Part shown: positions 1 to 7,217 of the stretch, piece by piece | Position numbering within the stretch: the first letter of the stretch is position 1 | How the letters are laid out: each line of letters opens with the position of its first letter | NCBI RefSeq assembly: GCF_030814835.1 | Contig: NZ_JAUSVS010000002.1 | Span: forward strand, 186,001-250,000 | Source of the DNA: Caulobacter ginsengisoli | GTDB taxonomy: Bacteria > Pseudomonadota > Alphaproteobacteria > Caulobacterales > Caulobacteraceae | Direction of reading: 5' to 3' | Length of the DNA: 64,000 nucleotides | Notes under the pieces: model-generated | Databases searched by the model: none | What the model was told of the DNA's origin: nothing | Seen by the model: only the letters and a program-made list of their open reading frames with translations | Position numbers and translations under genes: made by a program

Positions 1-1036
1 TGTAGGGGACCCAGTCCTTCCAGTGCGCCTTGCCGGGGCTCGCCACCGGCGCCTTGACCAGCTTGAAGTCGATGGCTCCGTCGGCGTTGGTGCGGATGAT
101 GAACTCCTCGCCCCAGTGGTCGATGTCGTAGAGCACGCCCTTGCTGCGCGGCTCCACGATGGCCGGCGTGGCGGTCGGATCGCCGGCCGGGATCAGCCGC
201 ATCTCGCTGGTCTCGCCCTCGCCCAGCGACAGCACCACCCATTGCCTGGATGCGGTCGGATAGACGCTGATGAAGAAGCCCTCGTCCTGCTCGTCATGGA
301 TCAGCACGTCGTCGGCCTTGCCGCCGCGCGCCGGCCGCCGATAGACCTTGGCCGGGCGGCCGTTCTCGTCGCGCAGCACCCAGAAGATGAATTTCGAATC
401 CGGCGACCAGCAGAAGCCGTAGACACTCTCGATCGGCTCGGGCAGCACCGCGCCGGTGGCCAGGTCCTTGACGTAGAGGCGGTAGACCTCGCTGCCCTGC
501 TCGTCGGCCATCCAGGCATAGAGGCCATGGTCGGGCGAATTGTCGGCCTCGTCGACGTGATAGAAGGCCTTGCCGACCTTCTCGACCTCCTCGTTCAGCA
601 GGATCTGCTCACCATCGGTCTTGCCGCGCGGCCGCCGGGCATGGATGGCCTGCTGTGCGCCCTTCTCGAAGCGGGTGTAGTATTCCCAGGGGCCGTCGGG
701 CACGGGGACGGAGGCGTCGTCCTCCTTGATGCGGCCCTTCATCTCCTCGAACATCTTGGCCTGCAACGGCTCGGTCGGGGCCATCATCGCCTTGAAGTAG
801 GCGTTCTCGGCCAGCAGGTGCGCCTTCACCTCGGCCTTGATCAGGCTGGGGTCGTGCAGGACGTTCTGCCAGTTGTCGTCCTTCATCCAGGCGTATTCGT
901 CGACCCGCACCCGGCCCAGCTGCTCGATGCGCTTGGGGTCTTTCCGAACGATCGGCGGAACGGGTGTGGCGGCCATGGCTAGTCCTGGAACGAAGGGGAG
1001 GGCGGAGGCGGTCAGGATCAACTGGCGGCGGTTCAT
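1..1036 (-). CDS. S9 family peptidase (oligopeptidase B/prolyl oligopeptidase type), N-terminal part
   Basis: The gene begins with ATG at 1034-1036 and runs off the left edge of the window, so only about 345 residues are visible. The N-terminus MNRRQLILTASALPF has a twin-arginine-like start, a hydrophobic core and a plausible cleavage site after AMA, which suggests export. The following sequence (RVDEYAWMKDDNW, then a segment rich in WSPDSKFIFWVLRDENG-type beta-propeller motifs) is typical of the propeller that gates the active site in S9A serine peptidases such as oligopeptidase B. The catalytic Ser-Asp-His domain lies outside the window, so activity cannot be judged. It is divergent to the csbD-like gene. 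Protease II versus prolyl endopeptidase cannot be separated from this part. Confidence 0.85.
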   Translation of the reverse strand, partial: MNRRQLILTASALPFVPGLAMAATPVPPIVRKDPKRIEQLGRVRVDEYAWMKDDNWQNVLHDPSLIKAEVKAHLLAENAYFKAMMAPTEPLQAKMFEEMKGRIKEDDASVPVPDGPWEYYTRFEKGAQQAIHARRPRGKTDGEQILLNEEVEKVGKAFYHVDEADNSPDHGLYAWMADEQGSEVYRLYVKDLATGAVLPEPIESVYGFCWSPDSKFIFWVLRDENGRPAKVYRRPARGGKADDVLIHDEQDEGFFISVYPTASRQWVVLSLGEGETSEMRLIPAGDPTATPAIVEPRSKGVLYDIDHWGEEFIIRTNADGAIDFKLVKAPVASPGKAHWKDWVPY

Positions 1037-1102
1037 GCCGGGGAATCTCCAGGGTAGCGATGGTGGATCATGACGCCAGCTTGAGCCTTTTCACCCGCCG
1101 GC

Positions 1103-1127
1103 GGAACCCGCGCCCCGCCTGCTTGTT
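1103..1127 (+). promoter_or_regulatory. Putative EcfG/SigT-type general stress promoter
   Basis: GGAAC at 1103-1107 is followed after 16 bases by TGTT at 1124-1127. This is close to the alphaproteobacterial EcfG consensus GGAAC-N16/17-CGTT. It lies about 60 bases ahead of the CsbD start codon, and csbD-like genes are common members of the general stress regulon. One base of the -10 element deviates. Confidence 0.45.
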
Positions 1128-1187
1128 CTTTTTGCGAGACGTTCGCGGATCGACCCGCAAACGCCGACGATATAAGGAGAGCAGACC

Positions 1188-1406
1188 ATGTGGGACCGTA
1201 TTGAGGGCTCGTGGAAACAGATGAGCGGCAGGGTCAAGGAGCAGTGGGGTAAGCTCACCGACGACGACCTGCAGACCGTGGCCGGCAAGCGCGACCAGCT
1301 GCTGGGCAAGATCCAGGAGCGCTACGGCTACGCCAAGGACAAGGCCGAGTCGGAAATCCGTGACTTCGAGGCCCGGCATAACGAGCCCAAGACCTTCAAG
1401 GACTAG
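1188..1406 (+). CDS. CsbD family stress response protein
   Basis: This 72-residue protein (MWDRIEGSWKQMSGRVKEQW...) matches the CsbD family (PF05532) over its whole length. The family pattern of N-W..i.G.wkq..G..ke.wG.LTDDDL and a charged helical C-terminus is present. A ribosome-binding site AAGGAG lies 10 bases before the ATG. CsbD proteins are small, soluble and highly charged. They are induced by the general stress response, with no known enzymatic role. A putative EcfG promoter lies upstream, which fits stress induction. The gene ends 18 bases before the convergent lysR stop. Confidence 0.92.
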   Translation: MWDRIEGSWKQMSGRVKEQWGKLTDDDLQTVAGKRDQLLGKIQERYGYAKDKAESEIRDFEARHNEPKTFKD

Positions 1407-1424
1407 ACGATAGGCTGAGGAGCG

Positions 1425-2333
1425 TCAGGCGGAGCTTTCCGCCATGGCGCTCTTCAACTGCGCCAGGGCCGCCTCGGCGACCAGGGTGGCTGGCTTGGCG
1501 CGTGAACGGACCGCCACCACGTCCCAGGCGGGGGTGGCGGTGAAGTCGGCGATGCGGATTTGACTGTCCTGGCGGACCAGTTCCGCGGCCAGTTCCTGGT
1601 CGATCAGCGCCAGAGAGCCCGACAACAGCGCCATCAGGGCGGCCGACCGCTGGGTGAAGGCCTCCAGCTTGGGCCGCAGCGGCGCGCCGGCGGCGGCGAA
1701 GGCCTGTTGCACCAGGGCGCGCATGGGATTGTTGTCGGCCATCAGCACCAGGTCCAGCCCGGCGAGATCGGCGACGCCCAGGCTGGCGCGGCCGGCCAGC
1801 GGGTGATCCTGGCCCATGAAGGCCATCAGTTTGCGGCGGCCGAGCGGAATGCTCTCGACCTCCGCATGGCCGGCGAACGGGCCGGCCACGATGCCGATAT
1901 CGGCCTGGTCGCTGAGCACCTTGCGCACCGCGTCCGGCGGCGCGTCCAGCTCCACCCGCGCCTGCACGTCCGGGGCGCCGGCCGCAAGCCTGGCCAGGGC
2001 GCGGGTGACGAAGCCCTCGCCATAGACCGGCATGGCCGTCACCACGATCTGGCCGCGCAGCCCGCCGCGAATGGCCTGGGCCGAGGCGGCCAGCCGTTCC
2101 AGGCCTACGAAACTGCGGCGGATCTCCTCGGCCAGCAGCAGGCCCTCGGCGGTCGGCCGCATGCCGAACCGGCCCCGGTCGAACAGGGTCAGGCCCGTCT
2201 GCTGCTCCAGCTGGGCGATGGCCCGGGTGATGGTCGGCTGGGTCTGATGCAATTTCTGAGCGGCCAGGGTCGCCGAGCCGGTCTCGACGACGGCCTGAAA
2301 GGCTTCCAGCGCGCGAGGATCGAGCCGGTCCAT
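1425..2333 (-). CDS. LysR family transcriptional regulator (copy 1)
   Basis: The 302-residue protein starts MDRLDPRALEAFQAV. It has the N-terminal LysR winged helix (residues about 5-62, including TQPTITRAIAQLEQQTG) and a periplasmic-binding-like effector domain from about residue 90. Its start codon overlaps the stop of the upstream lysR copy by one base (TGATG), so the two are probably translationally coupled. It is closely similar to the two other LysR proteins in the window (shared GRFGMRPTAEG), so it arose by local duplication. The effector is unknown. It ends facing csbD. A longer in-frame reading across the upstream copy is an artefact of high GC. Confidence 0.9.
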   Translation of the reverse strand: MDRLDPRALEAFQAVVETGSATLAAQKLHQTQPTITRAIAQLEQQTGLTLFDRGRFGMRPTAEGLLLAEEIRRSFVGLERLAASAQAIRGGLRGQIVVTAMPVYGEGFVTRALARLAAGAPDVQARVELDAPPDAVRKVLSDQADIGIVAGPFAGHAEVESIPLGRRKLMAFMGQDHPLAGRASLGVADLAGLDLVLMADNNPMRALVQQAFAAAGAPLRPKLEAFTQRSAALMALLSGSLALIDQELAAELVRQDSQIRIADFTATPAWDVVAVRSRAKPATLVAEAALAQLKSAMAESSA

Positions 2334-3235
2334 CAGCGCGCCGCCATCTCGTGGCGCAAAGCCTCCAGCGCCGCCTCGCTGGCCAGGGTCAGGGGCCTGT
2401 CCTTGGAATGCACCGCCAGCACCTCCCAGGACGGCGCCGCCGTGAAGGTGGCCAGATGCACATCGGGGTCCAGCCGCGCCAGTTCGCCGGCCATCTCCTG
2501 GTCGATCAGGGTCATGGTTCCCGAGGTCAGGGCCAGGATGCCGGCCCCGCGCTGGGTCGTCGATTCCAGCCGCGCCTGCAGCGGCGCCCCGGCCGCGGCG
2601 AAGGCCTGGGCGATCATGGTCCGGTGCGGGTTCGGCGGCGCCATCAGCACCATCTCCTGGTCCGCCAGGTCCGCGACCCCCACCTCCGAGCGGGCGGCCA
2701 GAGGATGGCTGGCGTTCATCACCGCCATCAGCCGCCGCTCGCCCAGCCGGTGCACGGTAAGCTGGGTCTGGCCGGGCAGGGGGCCGATGATGACCCCCAG
2801 GTCGGCCTGATCGTGCAGCACCTTGCGCAGCACCTCCTCGGGCCCGTGGGTTTCGGTCCGGACATTGAGATCGGGCGAGCGGGCCGCCAGCCGGCCGATG
2901 GCGTGATGGACGAAGCCGTCGGCATAGACGGGCAGGGCGGCGATCACCAGCTGGCCCCGCACGCCGCGCCGGATCGCCTCGGCCGCGGCGGTGATGCGGT
3001 CCAGTCCGGCGAAGCTGCGGCGCACCGCCTCGCCGAACAGCAGGCCCTCGGCGGTGGGCCGCATGCCGAACCTGCCGCGTTCGAAGAGGGTCAGGCCGGT
3101 CTGCTTCTCCAGCTGGCCGATCGCGTGGGTGACGGTGGGCTGGGTCAGGCGCAGCCGCCGCGAGGCCAGGCTGGCCGATCCGGTCTCGGCCACGGCCAGG
3201 AAGACTTCGAGGGCGTGCGGGTCCAGCCGATCCAT
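2333..3235 (-). CDS. LysR family transcriptional regulator (copy 2), divergent to the first FG-GAP/RTX gene
   Basis: This 300-residue LysR protein starts MDRLDPHALEVFLAV at the ATG complementary to 3233-3235. The N-terminal helix-turn-helix (TQPTVTHAIGQLEKQTG) is followed by an effector-binding domain of normal length. A longer reading from 3421 exists but would run through the divergent promoter, so I reject it. It is transcribed away from the large RTX gene at 3336. A 20-base element in the intergenic region is identical to one in front of the third lysR copy. The usual LysR arrangement suggests that it controls the adjacent RTX gene and itself; this is inferred. Confidence 0.9.
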   Translation of the reverse strand: MDRLDPHALEVFLAVAETGSASLASRRLRLTQPTVTHAIGQLEKQTGLTLFERGRFGMRPTAEGLLFGEAVRRSFAGLDRITAAAEAIRRGVRGQLVIAALPVYADGFVHHAIGRLAARSPDLNVRTETHGPEEVLRKVLHDQADLGVIIGPLPGQTQLTVHRLGERRLMAVMNASHPLAARSEVGVADLADQEMVLMAPPNPHRTMIAQAFAAAGAPLQARLESTTQRGAGILALTSGTMTLIDQEMAGELARLDPDVHLATFTAAPSWEVLAVHSKDRPLTLASEAALEALRHEMAAR

Positions 3236-3259
3236 AGACGCAGCGTATATCATCGGGGG

Positions 3260-3279
3260 CAAAACGGAATTTGATTGAA
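3260..3279. promoter_or_regulatory. Conserved element in the lysR/RTX divergent region, copy 1
   Basis: The 20-base sequence from 3260 (core AACGGAATTTGATTGAA) is repeated exactly at 7140-7159, in the same position relative to the second lysR/RTX pair. Another short match, AGCGTATA, lies at 3242-3249 and 7123-7130. The surrounding DNA is not obviously alike otherwise, so the element is probably a LysR binding site and/or part of the overlapping promoters. Confidence 0.55.
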
Positions 3280-3335
3280 CGCCGGTCCGCGACCAGCTTG
3301 CGCCGCATAAACCCATAGTGGGGACGGGGGCGAAA

Positions 3336-6206
3336 ATGGCTGATTTTCCGGCGGAAATCACGTTTGCGGACGGCGACGGCGTCAGCGGCTTTCTGATCGA
3401 TGGCGCGGCGGCGGGCGACACTTTCGGCTATTCGGTCACCGCGGCCGGCGATCTCAACGGCGATGGCATCGACGACTTCGTTATCGGAGCGCCCACCGCC
3501 GACGTCCCAGATGGAAGCCCCGGCGCCGCCTATGTGGTGTTCGGGACGGCGGGCGGCTTTCCGGCCAGCTTCAGCGTGTCCAGCCTGGATGGGACCAACG
3601 GCTTCAAGATCAGCGGTGAGATTCCCGGCGACGATCTGGCCGCGACCTTCGGTCATGGCGATTTCAATGGCGATGGCATCGACGATCTGGCCATCGGCGC
3701 GATCGGCGCCGATCCTCACGGCTCGTTCTCGGGGGCCGTCTATATCGTGTTCGGCAAGGACACGGCCCAGGCCGGCGACTTCTCGGCCAATCTCGACCTC
3801 TCCACCCTGACCGGACCGAACGGTTTCCAGATCAACGGTGTGTCGACGAACGATCAGGCCGGGCGGTGGCTGTCGTCGGCGGGCGACATCAACGGCGACG
3901 GCGTCGACGACGTTCTGATCGGTACGAACAAGACCACCGCCTATGTGGTGTTCGGCCGCGACACCGGCGTGTCCGGCGACTTCGCCGCCAGTCTCGACCT
4001 TTCCAGCCTGAACGGGACCAACGGCTTTCAGATCACCAACGCCACCGCCGCCAGCTCGGCCAGCGCCGTCTCACGGGCCGGCGACGTCAATGGCGACGGC
4101 ATCGACGATCTGATCGTCGGCGACGCCTCGGCCGACGTCAATGGGACGAACTCCGGCGCCGCCTATGTGCTGTATGGCAAGGACACCTCGGTCTCCGGCG
4201 CCTTTGCGGCCTCCATCGCCGCTTCGTCGATCACGGGATCGACCGGCTTCACCATCCGCGGCCCTGCCGCCAGCGCCGCAGCTGGATTCGCGGTGGGCGC
4301 CGCCGGCGACGTCAATGGCGACGGAATCGACGATGTCATCGTCTCGGCCCTGGACGCCAGCCAGGCCGGGAAGGTCTATGTCGTCTTCGGCCAGTCAGGC
4401 GGCTTCGCCAGCGGGTTCGATCTGTCGACCATCGACGGGACCAACGGCTTCCGTATCGACGGCCAGCTCAACAGGGGGCTGGGCCGGTTCGCTCAGGGCG
4501 CGGGCGATATCAACGGCGACGGCGTCGACGACATCGTCATCTCCGAGCGGGCGCTCAGCAGCAACAACGCCGGCTATGTGGTTTTCGGCCGCAACACGGC
4601 CGCCGAGGGCGATTTCGCCGCGGCGATCAGCATCACCGATCTGGACGGCAGCAACGGCTTCAGGGTGGAGGCCGTATCCGCCTCGGGCTTCTTCGGCAGC
4701 CAGATCATCGGCGGCGGCGGGGATTTCAACGACGATGGGATCGATGACCTGCTGTTTGGCGGCATGCATGACGGCGCGAACGGCCAGGCGCTGATCTATT
4801 ACGGCCATGTGGCCGGCCAGACCTGGTCGGGCACCATCGGCATCGACGCGCACGACGGCGGCGCCAGCGCCGATACGCTCAATGGCCTGGCCGGCGACGA
4901 CACGCTGAACGGCCTTGGCGGCGCCGACCATCTGAACGGCGCGGACGGCGCCGACTTCCTCTATGGCGGGACGGGCGTCGACACCCTCGACGGCGGCAAC
5001 AACGGCGACTGGCTGGACGGCGGGACGGGGGCCGACGCCATGACCGGCGGGGCGGGCGACGACAGCTACATCGTCGACGATTTCGGCGACACCACGGTGG
5101 AGGTCGGCGGCGAGGGTTCCGACGTCGTCTACGCCACGGTCACCTGGATGCTGGGGAGCAACATCGAGAAGCTGATCCTCGACGGTTCGGGCGACATTGA
5201 CGGGACCGGCAACAGCGCCGCCAACACCATCATCGGCAACAGCGGCGTAAACACCATCAGCGGCGGGGACGGCGACGACCTGATCAAGGCCGGCGGGGGC
5301 GCCGACACCGTCCTGGGCGACCTGGGGAACGATCAACTGCTGGGGCAGGATGGCGACGACCGGCTCAGCGGCGGCGACGGCGCCGACCGGCTGGATGGCG
5401 GCAATGGCGAGGACTCGCTGACCGGCGGGATCGGCAACGACGTTCTCGACGGCGGCGCGGGGATCGACTCCCTGAACGGCGGGACGGGCGCCGATCAGCT
5501 GAACGGCGGCTCGGAGAACGACACCCTCATCGGCGATGACGGCAACGATGTTCTGAACGGGGGTCTGGGCGCCGACACCATGGTCGGCGGTTTGGGTGAT
5601 GATAGTTTCTATGTCGACGATGCGGGCGACCTGATCGGCGAGGTCGTCGGGCAGGGGACCGATACGGTCCGCGCCACCGCCACCTTTACCCTGGCGGCCA
5701 ATGTCGAGAACCTGATCCAGGACGGCTCGGGCAACATCGACGCCACCGGCAACAGCCTTGCCAACGCCCTAACCGGCAACGGCGGCGCCAACAGCCTGGA
5801 CGGCGGGGCGGGTGACGATGTCATCAAGGCGGGCCTGGGCGCCGACACGCTGATCGGCGGGACCGGCAATGACATCCTGGTCGGCGGCGGCGGGCTCGAC
5901 ACCTTCGTGGTGACTCAGGCTTCGATCCGCACCAGCGGGGCGATCGAGGTCGATACTGTCAACGACCTGATCGCCGGCCAGGGCGACCGGCTGGACCTGT
6001 CGGCCATCGACGCCGACATCTCGACCGGCGGCGATGACGCCTTCCATCTGGTGGGCGGGTTCACCCACCACGCCGGCGAGATGACGCTCAGCTTCGCGGC
6101 CGGGGTCACCACCTTGCAGCTCGACGTCAACGGCGACGGCCGGGCCGACTACCGGATGACCATCGCCGGCAACGTCACCGGCGACAGCGGCGGCTGGCTG
6201 CTCTAG
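3336..6206 (+). CDS. FG-GAP propeller/RTX calcium-binding secreted protein (copy 1)
   Basis: This 956-residue protein has no N-terminal signal peptide. Residues about 30-490 carry seven FG-GAP repeats, each with a calcium-loop motif such as GDLNGDGIDD or GDINGDGVDD, which predicts a seven-bladed integrin-alpha-like beta-propeller. Residues about 505-860 are RTX nonapeptide repeats (GGxGxDxLx) with two interspersed modules of the type YIVDD...GDIDGTGN. The C-terminus (DRLDLSAIDAD, then DVNGDGRADYRMTIAG) resembles the serralysin-type C-terminal domain, so type I secretion is expected. No HlyB/HlyD/TolC genes lie in the window. ATG 3336 is chosen over a GTG at 3318 because of the purine-rich site just before it. 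Possible roles are surface adhesin or S-layer-like protein. The stop overlaps the convergent lysR stop by four bases (CTAG). Confidence 0.88.
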   Translation: MADFPAEITFADGDGVSGFLIDGAAAGDTFGYSVTAAGDLNGDGIDDFVIGAPTADVPDGSPGAAYVVFGTAGGFPASFSVSSLDGTNGFKISGEIPGDDLAATFGHGDFNGDGIDDLAIGAIGADPHGSFSGAVYIVFGKDTAQAGDFSANLDLSTLTGPNGFQINGVSTNDQAGRWLSSAGDINGDGVDDVLIGTNKTTAYVVFGRDTGVSGDFAASLDLSSLNGTNGFQITNATAASSASAVSRAGDVNGDGIDDLIVGDASADVNGTNSGAAYVLYGKDTSVSGAFAASIAASSITGSTGFTIRGPAASAAAGFAVGAAGDVNGDGIDDVIVSALDASQAGKVYVVFGQSGGFASGFDLSTIDGTNGFRIDGQLNRGLGRFAQGAGDINGDGVDDIVISERALSSNNAGYVVFGRNTAAEGDFAAAISITDLDGSNGFRVEAVSASGFFGSQIIGGGGDFNDDGIDDLLFGGMHDGANGQALIYYGHVAGQTWSGTIGIDAHDGGASADTLNGLAGDDTLNGLGGADHLNGADGADFLYGGTGVDTLDGGNNGDWLDGGTGADAMTGGAGDDSYIVDDFGDTTVEVGGEGSDVVYATVTWMLGSNIEKLILDGSGDIDGTGNSAANTIIGNSGVNTISGGDGDDLIKAGGGADTVLGDLGNDQLLGQDGDDRLSGGDGADRLDGGNGEDSLTGGIGNDVLDGGAGIDSLNGGTGADQLNGGSENDTLIGDDGNDVLNGGLGADTMVGGLGDDSFYVDDAGDLIGEVVGQGTDTVRATATFTLAANVENLIQDGSGNIDATGNSLANALTGNGGANSLDGGAGDDVIKAGLGADTLIGGTGNDILVGGGGLDTFVVTQASIRTSGAIEVDTVNDLIAGQGDRLDLSAIDADISTGGDDAFHLVGGFTHHAGEMTLSFAAGVTTLQLDVNGDGRADYRMTIAGNVTGDSGGWLL

Positions 6207-7116
6207 CGCCCGCCGACCTCGGCCGCGGCCTCCTTCAGCCGCGCCAGGGCGGCGTCGGCCAGCAGGGTCGGGGCGCGGTCTCGCGAGCGGATGGCCACCA
6301 CGTCCCAGGGCGGGGCGGCGGTGAAGGTCGCCGCCCGCACGCCGGGCTCCAGCCGCACCAGCTCGGCGGCCATCTCCTGGTCGATCAGGGTGACGGCGCC
6401 TGACGACAGGGCGAACCAGGCGGCGCCGCGCTGGGTGACCACCTCCAGGCGGGGTCGGATCGGCAGGCCGGCGCTGGCGAAGACCTGCATGACCAGGGCG
6501 CGGTGGGGATTGGGGTCGGCCAGCAGCACGATGTCCGTGCCGGCCAGTTCCGCGACCCCGACCGCGTCCCGGCCGGCCAGCGGGTGGTCGGCCCGCATGA
6601 GATCGCCATCAGCCGGCGCTGGCCCAGCACATGGACCTCCAGTTCCGGGTGATCGGCGAAGGTCCCGGCCATGACGGCCAGGTCGGTCTGGCCGTGCAGC
6701 ACCTTGCGCAGCATGTCCTGCGGGATGTCGATGTCGATACAGGCGTCGACCTCGGGGGCGTTCTCGACCAGGCGGCCGATGGCCCGGGCGACGAAGCCCT
6801 CCCCATACGCCGGTATGGCGCCAACCACGATCCGGCCGCGCACGCCCTGGCGAATGGCCTGGGCCGAGGCGGCGACCCGGTCTAGGGCCGAAAAGCTGCG
6901 GCGGACCTCCTCGGCGAACATCGCCCCCTCGGCGGTCGGCCGCATGCCGAACCGGCCGCGCTCGAACAGCGTCAGGCCGGTCACCTGCTCCAGTTGGGCG
7001 ATGGCGCGGGTGACGGTCGGCTGGGTCATGTTTAGCTGCCGCGCCGCCAGGGTCGCCGAGCCGGTCTCGACCACGGCCTGGAAGACTTCGAGGGAGTGAG
7101 GGTCGGGGCGATCCAT
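6203..7116 (-). pseudogene. LysR family regulator (copy 3), interrupted by a frameshift
   Basis: The reading begins MDRPDPHSLEVFQAV at 7116 and matches the other two LysR copies through LGQRRLMAI. It then leaves frame near 6600. The family match resumes in another frame as MRADHPLAGRDAVGVAELAG and continues to the expected C-terminus at 6203. Comparison with copies 1 and 2 (LMAFMGQDHP, LMAVMNASHP) indicates that two extra bases (TC) after the ATC codon cause the shift. As written, the product would be a DNA-binding domain with a truncated effector domain. A sequencing error cannot be excluded. Position, divergent partner and upstream element are the same as for copy 2. Confidence 0.8.
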
Positions 7117-7139
7117 ACGCCTAGCGTATAGCAGAAGGT

Positions 7140-7159
7140 CAAAACGGAATTTGATTGAA
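7140..7159. promoter_or_regulatory. Conserved element in the lysR/RTX divergent region, copy 2
   Basis: This is identical over 20 bases to 3260-3279 and lies 24 bases from the start of lysR copy 3 and 58 bases before the second RTX gene. Its retention after duplication, although the neighbouring lysR is broken, suggests that it still acts in expression of the RTX gene. Confidence 0.55.
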
Positions 7160-7217
7160 ATCCAGCCGGTGACCAACGTTCGCCCGCGTCGCGACGGCGC
7201 GTTTGGGGGACATCGTC

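Noticed and set aside
1425..3719. A single 764-codon reading on the minus strand spanning the first two lysR genes
   Set aside because: Only its last 302 codons match a protein family; the rest is the wrong frame of the second lysR and its promoter, a result of few stop codons in high-GC DNA.
4850..5920. Repeated short units that could suggest a tandem repeat or CRISPR array
   Set aside because: The repeats are in frame, encode GGxGxDxLx motifs and vary at third positions, so they are RTX coding repeats.
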